From Thermomicrobiales bacterium (GTDB lineage Bacteria; Chloroflexota; Chloroflexia; Thermomicrobiales; UBA6265), in assembly GCA_041390825.1 (NCBI GenBank), contig JAWKPF010000033.1, positions 1 to 47,053 on the forward strand: a DNA stretch of 47,053 nucleotides, given 5' to 3'. Below, one piece after another: positions 1 to 7,757 of the stretch. A program made the position numbers and the translations under genes. Each line of letters starts with the position of its first letter. The first letter of the stretch is position 1. A model generated the notes under the pieces. It made no database searches and was not told where the DNA came from. It saw only the letters and a program-made list of their open reading frames with translations.

Positions 1-58
1 ACAGGCGCGATAGCTCGTCGAGAAAGCCCGCGCGTTCGAGAAGCTGGATGTTCGTCAT
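1..58 (-). CDS. Start of an ATPase-type regulator, cut by window edge
   Basis: Only the first 19 codons are visible, reading leftward from an ATG at 58-56. They read MTNIQLLERAGFLDELSRL. The LLER-x-x-FLxEL pattern is typical of the first residues of LuxR/MalT-type signal-transduction ATPases, where it comes just before the P-loop domain. No P-loop is reached before the edge, so the assignment rests on this short motif. It would be a second protein of the same broad class as the gene at the right edge. The tRNA-Leu gene lies upstream on the same strand. Confidence 0.4.
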   Translation of the reverse strand, partial: MTNIQLLERAGFLDELSRL

Positions 59-148
59 CCGGATCGGCCCAGTGGTGACGCGAACACGCGGTGGATCCAG
101 TCTGGATCGCAACCGCGCCGTTAGGTATCGGGACCTCGATGTGCGTAG

Positions 149-229
149 TGCCGGGAGGGGGATTCGAACCCCCACGGGTTGCCCCGTCGCATTTTGAGTG
201 CGATGCGTCTGCCATTTCGCCACCCCGGC
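149..229 (-). tRNA. tRNA-Leu, anticodon CAA
   Basis: Read on the minus strand this folds as a full class II tRNA. The acceptor stem is GCCGGGG/TCCCGGC with discriminator A. The D-arm closes with GCG/CGC. The anticodon stem is TCGCA/TGCGA around loop CTCAAAA (anticodon CAA, reads UUG). The long variable arm is CGGG-GCAA-CCCG, and the T-arm is GGGGG-TTCGAAT-CCCCC. The long variable arm and the CAA anticodon give leucine. The 3' CCA is not encoded. The gene is antisense to an apparent upstream extension of the aldehyde dehydrogenase frame, which argues for the internal start of that gene. Confidence 0.97.
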
Positions 230-244
230 CAGGTGGTTGGCTGA

Positions 245-250
245 ATTCTA
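245..250 (-). promoter_or_regulatory. Possible -10 box for tRNA-Leu
   Basis: TAGAAT on the minus strand lies 15 bases upstream of the tRNA 5' end. No convincing -35 box was found at 16-18 bases. The same hexamer occurs upstream of rpmB, rqcH and the TetR gene. Confidence 0.3.
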
Positions 251-318
251 GCCGATCTCTGGCAGTGCTACCCTTGCGGTCGAAACGGATAAGCGACTAC
301 CCCTCAGGGAGCACGACG

Positions 319-1839
319 ATGAGCGCCACTGCAAGCAAGACCGAGGTCCTGAACCCCCTTCTCATCATCGACGGAAAGGAAGTGTCAGCAGCCGACGGCG
401 CGACCTTCGAGACCGTGAGTCCCACCACCAATGCGGCCATCGGGGTCGTGCCCAAAGCAGGGAAAGCGGATGCAGTCGCGGCTATCGAAGCAGCTCACCG
501 GGCGTTCGAGCAGGGGCCCTGGAGCCGATTCACTCCGCTGGAACGGTCGAGGGCGTTGCACAAGATGGCGCAAATCCTGCGCGAGCGGATCGACGAAATC
601 AGCGTGCTGGAAACAATGAACTCTGGCAAGATCATTGTCGAGTCCCGTGGCGATGTCGTCTCGTCCGCGAACTGTTTCGAATACTACGGCAACCTGGCTG
701 GGCAAATCTGGGGCGACCAGATTCCCATGAACGGCCCGTTGCTGGACTACACCGTGCGCGAGCCGTACGGCGTCTGCTCACAGATCATTCCGTGGAATTT
801 CCCGCTGCTGATGGCAGCTTGGAAAGTAGCTCCTGCTCTGGCCGCCGGAAACACCGTGGTGCTCAAACCGGCGAGCGCAACTCCGTTGACCGCGCTCATG
901 TTGGGGCAGATTGCGCTCGAGGCCGGGATCCCAGCAGGGGTGCTCAACGTCATCACCGGTCCGGGCAAGGAACTGGGCGAGACCTTGACCACGCACCCCC
1001 TGGTGGAAAAGGTGGCGTTCACCGGCGAGACCGAGACCGGCCGCGAGATCATGCGCGCCGCGGCCGGCACGATCAAGAAGGTCACGCTGGAACTCGGCGG
1101 CAAAAGCCCGAATATCGTCTTCCCCGATGCGGACCTCGACGAAGCGGTGAACGGATCGCTCTTCGCGATCTTCACAAATGCCGGCCAGCGCTGCACGGCA
1201 AGGACGCGGCTCTTCTTGCACACCTCGATCTACGACGAGTTCCTCGCGACGTACGTCGAAAAGGTGAGCCGAATCCGTGTGGGTGATCCCCTCGACTGGG
1301 ATACGCAGATGGGGCCGGTCATCAGCAAAGCGCAGCAGAGCAAGGTGCTGGAGTATTGCGAATACGCGGTCGAAGACGGAGCGGAGTTGTTGCACGGTGG
1401 CCGGAAAGTGCCGTCCTCGGAGCTTCGCGCGGGCAACTTCGTGGAACCGACCGTTTTTGGCAAGGTCTCACCGGACATGCGGCTCGCTCAGAACGAGGTC
1501 TTCGGACCGGTGCTGGCCGTCATCCCGTTTACGACCGAAGACGAGGTGGTCGCGGCCGCGAATAGCACGATCTTCGGATTGGCCGCCACGATCTGGACGA
1601 ACGACATCAAGCGCGCCCATACGTTGGCCCGGCGAATCAAGTCCGGCAACGTGAGCATCAACTTCCCAACGGTCAATCCGCCAGAAGCCCCATTTGGCGG
1701 GTTCAAGCAGAGCGGCATCGGCCGCGAGCTCAGCCGGTACGGGTTGGACCTGTACACCCAGGTCAAGAACGTCGTGGTCAACCTGAATCCCGAGCCGTTC
1801 GACTGGTACGGCCGATGGCCGAGCGACCCACGAGGGTAG
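319..1839 (+). CDS. NAD(P)-dependent aldehyde dehydrogenase
   Basis: This 506-residue protein is a full-length member of the ALDH superfamily (usual length about 480-500). It oxidises an aldehyde to the carboxylate with NAD(P)+ in the cytosol. Visible motifs are IPWNFP with Asn160, LELGGK with the general base Glu258, and NAGQRCTA with the catalytic Cys292. The C-terminal PFGGFKQSGIGRE block is also intact. The frame stays open upstream to position 91, but that part is antisense to tRNA-Leu and reads as non-protein sequence. The ATG at 319, with AGGGA about 10 bases upstream, is therefore the start. The similarity pattern is closest to betaine- or phenylacetaldehyde-type ALDHs, but the substrate cannot be read from the sequence. 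It precedes the cox-type maturation genes by 219 bases, which may or may not be functional linkage. Confidence 0.93.
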   Translation: MSATASKTEVLNPLLIIDGKEVSAADGATFETVSPTTNAAIGVVPKAGKADAVAAIEAAHRAFEQGPWSRFTPLERSRALHKMAQILRERIDEISVLETMNSGKIIVESRGDVVSSANCFEYYGNLAGQIWGDQIPMNGPLLDYTVREPYGVCSQIIPWNFPLLMAAWKVAPALAAGNTVVLKPASATPLTALMLGQIALEAGIPAGVLNVITGPGKELGETLTTHPLVEKVAFTGETETGREIMRAAAGTIKKVTLELGGKSPNIVFPDADLDEAVNGSLFAIFTNAGQRCTARTRLFLHTSIYDEFLATYVEKVSRIRVGDPLDWDTQMGPVISKAQQSKVLEYCEYAVEDGAELLHGGRKVPSSELRAGNFVEPTVFGKVSPDMRLAQNEVFGPVLAVIPFTTEDEVVAAANSTIFGLAATIWTNDIKRAHTLARRIKSGNVSINFPTVNPPEAPFGGFKQSGIGRELSRYGLDLYTQVKNVVVNLNPEPFDWYGRWPSDPRG

Positions 1840-2058
1840 CCTGTCCGACAAGGTAGCAGCGGACTGGACGCTCAGCGAGTTCGAATTCATATCTGATCCA
1901 GGCCATGCCGACACGGAGAAATGGCCCTGTGCGCTGCACGCCACCTCGTGCGGGCTGGATTGTCGATGGCAGCCAACTGTCAACTGCGGGATACTTTCAG
2001 GTACGTCGTTCGCAACGCGCGCGAATGATTCCGCATTGCCAATCAGGGTGATCGACCT

Positions 2059-3000
2059 TTGAGCACGACTACATCACTTTTGCATGCCCATGCTGGCCGG
2101 ACGTTCGACTCGGTCGATGCCCTCGAATCCGCGCTCCGTGCCGAGAAATACATCGCCGACCGGTCGCTGGCTACGACGCTCTACCTAATGCTGCAGATGC
2201 GCAAGCCGCTGTTGCTGGAAGGCGAAGCCGGCGTCGGCAAGACCGAGATCGCCAAGGTGCTCGCGACGATTCTCGACACCCCATTGATCCGGCTCCAATG
2301 CTATGAGGGTCTCGACGCGAACGCGGCCATCTACGAGTGGGACTACCCGCGGCAGATGCTCTATCTGCAAACCATCGAGGCTACCGGCGATATCAGCCGT
2401 GAGCAGGCCCGGCGCGACCTCTTTTCCGAAGAGTTCTTGCTCAAGCGGCCCTTGCTGCAAGCAATCGACGCGGCGCACGAAAAGTCTCCGGTCCTGCTCA
2501 TCGACGAGGTCGACCGGGCCGATCAGGAGCTGGAAGCGTTCCTGCTCGAGTTGCTGTCTGACTTCCAGGTGACCGTCCCGGAACTCGGCACCATTCGCGC
2601 CGAGCATGTGCCGATCGTTGTCCTCACGTCGAACCGCACGCGGGAAATTCACGATGCGCTCAAGCGCCGCTGTCTCTACTACTGGATCGATTTCCCGACC
2701 TACGAGAAAGAGTTCAGCATCCTCTCCGCCAAGGTGCCGGACGCACCGGAGAAGCTGGCGACACAGATCTGCACCTTCACGCAAGGATTGCGCGAGGTCG
2801 ATCTCTTCAAGTCGCCGGGAATGGCGGAGACGCTCGATTGGGCGCATGCCTTGCTGGCGTTGGGCTCCAACTCCCTGAATCCGCAGGCTGTCGACGACAC
2901 CCTGGGTGTCATCCTGAAGTATCAGGAGGATGTCGACCGGGTGCGTGGAGATATTGCCGAGACCCTCGTGGAACGAGCCGAACGTGGAATCCCAGCCTAG
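2059..3000 (+). CDS. coxD: MoxR-family AAA+ ATPase, CoxD-like
   Basis: This 313-residue AAA+ ATPase has Walker A GEAGVGKT (55-62), Walker B LLIDEVD (about 146-152) and a sensor segment around VLTSNRTRE. CoxD is the MoxR-type chaperone that, in carboxydotrophs, is needed to build the Cu-S-Mo centre of CO dehydrogenase together with CoxE and CoxF. Family members act as ATP-driven partners of a von Willebrand A protein, and the next gene encodes exactly that. The start is the TTG at 2059, with AGGGTGA about 8 bases upstream. No ATG or GTG occurs in frame before the conserved part. The 3' end overlaps the next gene. No CO dehydrogenase structural gene is in the window, so the client could be another molybdenum hydroxylase. 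Confidence 0.88.
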   Translation: MSTTTSLLHAHAGRTFDSVDALESALRAEKYIADRSLATTLYLMLQMRKPLLLEGEAGVGKTEIAKVLATILDTPLIRLQCYEGLDANAAIYEWDYPRQMLYLQTIEATGDISREQARRDLFSEEFLLKRPLLQAIDAAHEKSPVLLIDEVDRADQELEAFLLELLSDFQVTVPELGTIRAEHVPIVVLTSNRTREIHDALKRRCLYYWIDFPTYEKEFSILSAKVPDAPEKLATQICTFTQGLREVDLFKSPGMAETLDWAHALLALGSNSLNPQAVDDTLGVILKYQEDVDRVRGDIAETLVERAERGIPA

Positions 3001-4414
3001 ATGGAGCTACCTCGAGCGAACGCCGAGCTCCTCGACACTTAGCTCGAATCTCCTGACGCTCGGTCGAGACCTGCGCAGCGCCGGCATGAATATCGGCTCC
3101 GGGCAGATCATCAACCTGGTGGAAGCTGTATCCGCCATCGATTGCCGGCGCAGGGACGACTTCTATTCCGCGGCGAAGACCACGCTGGTCACTTCGCCGG
3201 AGCAGATCCCGGTCTTCGATCTGGCGTTCTCTCGCTTCTGGCGGCGGCTTCTGAAGCCCGATGTCGCGACTGATGAGCTCTTCGAGCGGCACGAATTCGA
3301 CATGCCGCCCGCGCCCAGCGATCAGGCCGAGCAGGCCCAGGCGAGCAAGAAGCAGGCTGCCGACAACGCCGCAAGCGCCAAGAAAGAGCGCGCGGTGGTT
3401 GCAGTCGAGGATTCCGAGGACCAGACGAGCGAAGACCAGCAGGATCTCGACGCGCTTCCCGAGGACGTCATCGTTTTCAGCGCGCGCGAGGTGCTGAAGA
3501 AGAAGGACTTCGCCCAATTTACTCCTGATGAGATCGCCGAGGCGCGGCGTCTGATCGCCAGCATGAACTGGCGGCTCGGAACGCGTGAGACCCGCCGCAA
3601 GGAGAAATCCAGCTCCGGAGATTTCATCGACTACCGCCGGACGCTCCGGCAGAGCATGAAACACGGCGGCGTTCCGATCGAGCTCAAGCGCCGGCGCAAC
3701 AAGGTGAAGATGCGTCCGCTCGTGCTCATCTGCGATATCAGCGGCTCGATGGACCGGTATTCTCGTCTCTTGCTGCAGTTCGTGCATGCCATGGAGCAGG
3801 GGCTCGAGAACGTGGAAGTTTTCGTGTTCAGCACCCGGCTCACACGCATCACGCGGGAGCTGCGCAAGAAGAACGTCGATGACGCCATCGAGCAAGTGGT
3901 CAACTCGGTCCACGATTGGTCCGGGGGCACGCGTATCGGTGAGTCGATCAAGACATTCAACTATGAGTGGAGCCGGCGTGTGCTGCGTTCGGGAGCGACC
4001 GTCGTGATGATCTCGGATGGATGGGATCGTGGCGATCCGCAGCTCCTTGCGACCGAGATGGCGCGACTGCAGCGTTCGTGTCGGCGCCTGATCTGGCTGA
4101 ACCCGCTCCTCGGAGCGCCCGGGTATCAGCCGCTCACGCAGGGGATCCGCGCGGCCTTGCCGTTTGTGGATGCCTTTCTGCCAATTCACAATCTCAAGAG
4201 CCTGGAAGCGCTGGCCGAGCTTCTCAGTGACGTCGAAGACACGCCGCCGGTGCGCGCAAACCGCAGCATCCAGCCGGCGTCGGCCGATTCGCAAGCACTC
4301 AAGCCATTCGTAACTGCCCGGGGCCAATTGGCTGTCAACATCGGGCCGATGATGGATGGCAAACCCTTGTCACAGGGAGGAAGAAAACGTGAAAGAACTG
4401 CTGCACGACATTGA
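2984..4414 (+). CDS. coxE: VWA-domain protein, CoxE-like
   Basis: The protein has about 476 residues. The N-terminal third resembles CoxE (a helical segment LLTLGRDLRSAGMNIGSGQ), followed by a charged, low-complexity linker rich in Gln, Ala, Glu and Lys. The C-terminal half is a von Willebrand A domain with an intact MIDAS motif DISGS (D251, S253, S255), a conserved SGGTRIGES-type loop and a later SDGWD. CoxE pairs with CoxD in maturing the active site of Mo-hydroxylases. The chosen start is the GTG at 2984, giving a 17-nt overlap with coxD. An in-frame ATG at 2930 exists, but its AGGAGG abuts the codon with no spacing. The overlap suggests translational coupling. The gene continues past the start of the downstream XdhC gene, overlapping it by 26 nt. 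Confidence 0.87.
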   Translation: MESQPRWSYLERTPSSSTLSSNLLTLGRDLRSAGMNIGSGQIINLVEAVSAIDCRRRDDFYSAAKTTLVTSPEQIPVFDLAFSRFWRRLLKPDVATDELFERHEFDMPPAPSDQAEQAQASKKQAADNAASAKKERAVVAVEDSEDQTSEDQQDLDALPEDVIVFSAREVLKKKDFAQFTPDEIAEARRLIASMNWRLGTRETRRKEKSSSGDFIDYRRTLRQSMKHGGVPIELKRRRNKVKMRPLVLICDISGSMDRYSRLLLQFVHAMEQGLENVEVFVFSTRLTRITRELRKKNVDDAIEQVVNSVHDWSGGTRIGESIKTFNYEWSRRVLRSGATVVMISDGWDRGDPQLLATEMARLQRSCRRLIWLNPLLGAPGYQPLTQGIRAALPFVDAFLPIHNLKSLEALAELLSDVEDTPPVRANRSIQPASADSQALKPFVTARGQLAVNIGPMMDGKPLSQGGRKRERTAARH

Positions 4415-4706
4415 CCAGTGGCATGCCAACGGCAGCAAGGTGGCAATCGCGACGGTCGTCAAGGTAGAGGGATCCGCGCCTCGGCCCGTTGGGGCGGCCA
4501 TGGCCGTGTCCAGTGACGGAGATCTGGCCGGATCGGTGAGCGGTGGCTGCGTCGAGACCGCGGTCTTCGACGAGGCGCAAGAGGTCATCAAGTCAGGGCG
4601 GCCGAAGTTGGTCCGCTATGGCATTACTGACGAAATGGCGTGGGACGTTGGCCTCGCCTGCGGTGGGACCATCGAGGTCTTTGTCGAGCCGGTCACGATC
4701 GAATGA
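4389..4706 (+). CDS. XdhC/CoxI-family protein, N-terminal domain only
   Basis: This 105-residue protein corresponds to the XdhC_CoxI N-terminal domain alone. It shows VAIATVVKVEGSAPRPVGAAM, followed by the hallmark SGGCVE and a closing GLACGGTIEVFVEP. XdhC-type proteins bind the molybdenum cofactor and mediate its sulfuration and insertion into xanthine dehydrogenase/CO dehydrogenase-type enzymes. The start is the GTG at 4389, with a strong GGGAGG about 8 bases upstream inside the coxE 3' end. Its stop overlaps the next ATG by 4 nt (ATGA). Full-length XdhC proteins carry a Rossmann domain after this one. Here that domain is on the following gene, so the two products probably act as one complex. 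Confidence 0.88.
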   Translation: MKELLHDIDQWHANGSKVAIATVVKVEGSAPRPVGAAMAVSSDGDLAGSVSGGCVETAVFDEAQEVIKSGRPKLVRYGITDEMAWDVGLACGGTIEVFVEPVTIE

Positions 4707-5482
4707 ACGACGCAGCCGCGGTCTTTGCCTCGGTCAGAAACGCGATTGCGGGGTCGATTCCGGTCGCCGTGGTGACGGTGGTCAAGGGCGAAGGCGCCGG
4801 CCAGAAATTGGCTGTTCTGAAGGATGACGTTATCGGGACCCTGGGGTCATCCTCTCTGGACGAATTCGCGATTCCGGAGGCCCGCCGGTTGCTCGACGAC
4901 GAGCGCTCGCTCACGCAGACGTTCACGACCGATCGAGGCGAGGTCGACCTCTTTTTCGAATCGTTCCCACCCCCGCCAACGCTTCTGATCTTCGGGGCCG
5001 TCCATGTCGCGCAGTCCCTGGCGACCTTCGGCAAGCTGCTTGGTTTCCGGGTAATCGTCACCGACGCGCGCGCCAAGCTGCTCACACCAGAGCGCTTCCC
5101 AACAGCCGACGAGCTGATCCAGGGTTGGCCGGAGGATGCGATCGTGCAGACGCCAATCGACCGGAATACCTATGTCGCGATCCTGACCCACGATCCCAAG
5201 TTCGACGAGCCCGCGCTCATGGGCACGCTTTCCACGGATGCGCGGTATATCGGCGCTGTCGGCAGCCGAAAGACGAGCGCGGACCGCCGGGTGCGCTTGA
5301 TAGAGGCGGGAGCCACCGAGGAACAACTCGCTCGGATTCGTGGGCCGATCGGACTCAACATCGGGGCCAGCACACCCGAAGAGATGGCGATTTCCATCCT
5401 TGCCGAGATCATCGCGGTGCGGCACGGACGCGACGGCACTCCGCTCACGAGCGCCACGGGCAATATTCGCGCTCGCGTCTAG
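4703..5482 (+). CDS. XdhC/CoxF-family protein with Rossmann C-terminal domain
   Basis: This 259-residue protein has a degenerate XdhC_CoxI-like N-terminal part (VAVVTVVKGEGAG, then GTLGSSSLDEF in place of SGGCVE). A complete XdhC C-terminal Rossmann domain follows: LLIFGAVHVAQSLA from about residue 94, then TDAR, GAVGSRKT, and the signature IGLNIGASTPEEMAISILAE. It is the partner of the preceding single-domain gene in Mo-cofactor insertion. The ATG at 4703 forms a 4-nt overlap with the upstream stop, which indicates coupled translation and decides the start over an upstream in-frame codon. The N-terminal half has lost the Cys of SGGC, so the first gene probably supplies that function. Confidence 0.88.
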   Translation: MNDAAAVFASVRNAIAGSIPVAVVTVVKGEGAGQKLAVLKDDVIGTLGSSSLDEFAIPEARRLLDDERSLTQTFTTDRGEVDLFFESFPPPPTLLIFGAVHVAQSLATFGKLLGFRVIVTDARAKLLTPERFPTADELIQGWPEDAIVQTPIDRNTYVAILTHDPKFDEPALMGTLSTDARYIGAVGSRKTSADRRVRLIEAGATEEQLARIRGPIGLNIGASTPEEMAISILAEIIAVRHGRDGTPLTSATGNIRARV

Positions 5483-5484
5483 CA

Positions 5485-6084
5485 ATGCAACACGAGTCCG
5501 GGGTTTCCGCCGCAATTCTGGCGGCCGGGTTCTCCCGGCGGCTCGGGCGACCGAAGCAACTGTTGGAACTGCGTGGAAAGCCGCTCGTGCAGTGGGCGAT
5601 CGACGCCGCGCAAGGGGCGGATGTTTCCGAAGTGCTGGTCATCCTGGGGGAATCGGCGCCGGACATCCTGGAGCGCATCGAGCTCGGAGATGCCCGCGCA
5701 GTCATCAATGACCGTGCAGTCGAAGGACAAAGCACGTCGATCGTTGCCGCGATTGCCTCGGCCGATCCGCTCCGCTCCGGGACGCTCCTCATGCTTGGCG
5801 ATCAACCGGGTGTCACTGCCGAGGATTTGCAGAGAGTGCTTGCCGCATTCGATGACGCCCCTGATTCGATTGCGATGGCTTCGTGGCAAGGCGAGGCGCG
5901 CAGTCCGGTCGTTTTCGGGCGGGCATACGACCGCGAGCTCATGCAGCTGACTGGCGACACCGGCGCGCGCCAAGTCGTTCGAGCGCATCGAGACCGGGTG
6001 CGGTTTGTCGAGTTCGATCGACCAGTGCCGATCGATATCGACACAGTAGAGGACTATCGACGTCTCCTTTCCGAGAGGCCGTGA
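5485..6084 (+). CDS. mocA: Molybdenum cofactor nucleotidyltransferase, MocA/MobA-like
   Basis: This 199-residue protein belongs to the MobA-like NTP transferase family. It shows the nucleotide-binding AAILAAGFSRRLGRPKQLL at the N-terminus and the central LGDQPGV. In this context it is expected to convert molybdopterin to molybdopterin cytosine dinucleotide, the cofactor form used by xanthine dehydrogenase and CO dehydrogenase enzymes. The ATG at 5485 comes 2 bases after the XdhC stop. The open frame extends far upstream, but that part is a shadow of the XdhC gene. It is the last gene of the coxD-coxE-xdhC-xdhC-mocA unit. A MobA (GMP transferase) role is less likely given the neighbours. Confidence 0.85.
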   Translation: MQHESGVSAAILAAGFSRRLGRPKQLLELRGKPLVQWAIDAAQGADVSEVLVILGESAPDILERIELGDARAVINDRAVEGQSTSIVAAIASADPLRSGTLLMLGDQPGVTAEDLQRVLAAFDDAPDSIAMASWQGEARSPVVFGRAYDRELMQLTGDTGARQVVRAHRDRVRFVEFDRPVPIDIDTVEDYRRLLSERP

Positions 6085-6220
6085 CTCGCGGATGCGGAAT
6101 CCGATTGGACACCCATAGACGCCCCACGATCGCTCCGTGCGGACCCGACGTTGAAACACTGGGCCGTACCCCTTGGTGATCGTCCGGACTCCGGATTGAT
6201 CCTCGGCTCGGAAAGGGATA

Positions 6221-6242
6221 GGCGGAGCCATCTGGCCCCGCC
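6221..6242. terminator. Weak hairpin between convergent genes
   Basis: GGCGGAGCC and GGCCCCGCC form a 9-bp stem with one mismatch and a 4-base loop. It lies between the convergent ends of mocA and the class III aminotransferase. No T-run follows on either strand, so a terminator role is only suggested by position. Confidence 0.3.
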
Positions 6243-6270
6243 CATCTGACGCCGGATCGTTTCGCTGGAT

Positions 6271-7647
6271 CTACAGAAGACCGTCCGCCTGGAGTCTCGT
6301 GAGCGACTTGTCGAAGGCGTCGATTGTGTGGTCGATATCGCCTTCGGTGTGCGCGATGCTCAGCAAGCCGCCCCCGTTGAAGAGGTCCACTCCCTCGATC
6401 GCCATCGCGATCGCCAACGGGGTGTTCAAACCCGCCTTGCCACTCGCCTTGAGCACGTCGGTCGCGATTCCCTCCGGGGCGCGCAGGTCGCCGGCGGTGC
6501 GATTCGGCACCTTGTGGCCCAGAATCACGTGCCAGACCGAGGACTCACCCCAGGCGCAACCGTCGACACCGCGATTCTCCAGGACCGTGTTGATTCCGGA
6601 GCGGAGGCGCGCGGTCAGGTCGTCGCAATAGATCTGGATTTCCGGGTTGGCGCAGATCCCAAGGCAGGTGTAGCCCGCAGTTGCCGCAACAGGGTTGCCG
6701 TTATAGGTCCCCGGGTGGATGACCTTCTTGGTGGCATTCCAGCCTGGCTCGTCCTTGAAGACCAGCCCTTCCATAATGTCCGCCCGGCCCGCGACAGCGC
6801 CGCCAGGGAAGCCTCCCGCCAGAATCTTCGCCATTGTTGTGAGATCGGGGATGATTCCGAAGCGACCCTGGGCGCCGCCTGGCGACCAGCGGAACCCGGT
6901 GATCACTTCGTCGAAGATCAGGATCGTGTTGGTGCGCGTCGCAATCTCGCGCAGATCCCTCAGAAAATCCGCTTCCATTGGGATTTGTCCCCAGGACCCG
7001 CCGCTCGGTTCGGCAATGATGGCGGCAATGTCGCCCTGGGCCAGCCGCTCTTCGACCATGCCAAGATCGTCCTGTGGCAGGACGGCCACCGTTCGGCCGA
7101 CCTCGTCAGGGACACCCGGGTTGGATGGGCTCTCGAACGGTGGCTTCTCGCCTTTGATCAGATAGTCGTTCCAGCCATGAAAATGGCCCTCGAACTTCAG
7201 GATGCTCGGCTTGCCGGAGTAGGCGCGCGCCAGGCGCATCGCCAGCAGGGTGGCTTCGGTGCCGGAAGCAGTGAAGCGCACCAGTTGGGCCGAGGGAATC
7301 AGCTCGATGACCTTCTCAGCCCACTTGATCTCTGCCTCGTGACCCGCACCGAAATGTGTGCCTTTCGATGACGCTTCGTGTACGGCGGTCATGACTTCGG
7401 GGTTGTTGTGCCCAAGAATCAGCGAACCGTGGCCCATTGCATAGTCGATCAGGCGATTGCCATCGACGTCCCACTTGTATGCGCCCTCGGCGCGATCGAC
7501 ATAGATCGGGAAGGGTTTGATGTATCGCCCATCATGCGCAATTCCACCCGCCAGCGCGCCACGAGCGCGCTCGTGCATCCGCTTCGAGCCGGCAAACCGG
7601 TCCTCGTATTCCCCGATCAAACCGGGTTCGACTGCCGATTGCACCAT
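6271..7647 (-). CDS. Class III aminotransferase, glutamate-1-semialdehyde aminomutase-like
   Basis: This 458-residue PLP enzyme has the class III fold. It shows ASGTEAT (about 127-133) for phosphate binding, IFDEVITGFR with the PLP-ring Asp246, and the Schiff-base lysine Lys274 in MAKILAGGFPGGA. The layout and the N-terminal segment resemble glutamate-1-semialdehyde 2,1-aminomutase (HemL), but the protein is somewhat longer than the usual 430 residues and no heme genes are near. A specialised aminotransferase or aminomutase acting on another amino acid is therefore as likely as HemL. It is divergent from the D-cysteine desulfhydrase-like gene, another PLP enzyme of amino-acid metabolism. Confidence 0.85.
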   Translation of the reverse strand: MVQSAVEPGLIGEYEDRFAGSKRMHERARGALAGGIAHDGRYIKPFPIYVDRAEGAYKWDVDGNRLIDYAMGHGSLILGHNNPEVMTAVHEASSKGTHFGAGHEAEIKWAEKVIELIPSAQLVRFTASGTEATLLAMRLARAYSGKPSILKFEGHFHGWNDYLIKGEKPPFESPSNPGVPDEVGRTVAVLPQDDLGMVEERLAQGDIAAIIAEPSGGSWGQIPMEADFLRDLREIATRTNTILIFDEVITGFRWSPGGAQGRFGIIPDLTTMAKILAGGFPGGAVAGRADIMEGLVFKDEPGWNATKKVIHPGTYNGNPVAATAGYTCLGICANPEIQIYCDDLTARLRSGINTVLENRGVDGCAWGESSVWHVILGHKVPNRTAGDLRAPEGIATDVLKASGKAGLNTPLAIAMAIEGVDLFNGGGLLSIAHTEGDIDHTIDAFDKSLTRLQADGLL

Positions 7648-7689
7648 CTTTCGAACTCCCTGGACGAACTCGTGCGAATATCACGTCTC

Positions 7690-7695
7690 AGTATA
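7690..7695 (-). promoter_or_regulatory. Possible -10 box for class III aminotransferase
   Basis: TATACT on the minus strand lies 42 bases upstream of the ATG at 7647. No good -35 hexamer stands at 16-18 bases. Confidence 0.3.
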
Positions 7696-7757
7696 GAGTC
7701 GGTTTGCGGCTCTCGGACCGAGGTCCCCGTATCGATATCGCGAGGAGACATGCGGCT

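Noticed and set aside
91..318. Upstream extension of the aldehyde dehydrogenase frame
   Set aside because: It runs antisense through tRNA-Leu and has no family similarity. The ATG at 319 has a ribosome-binding site.
1840..2058. Open frame of about 70 codons between the ALDH and coxD
   Set aside because: It has no ATG, GTG or TTG start near its beginning, no ribosome-binding site and no recognisable protein pattern. I see nothing else in this gap.
2909..4327. 472-codon minus-strand frame opposite coxE
   Set aside because: It is the antisense shadow of a GC-rich gene with clear VWA and MIDAS motifs on the plus strand.
6328..7371. 347-codon plus-strand frame opposite the class III aminotransferase
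   Set aside because: It is an antisense shadow with no domain pattern. The minus-strand protein has PLP motifs.
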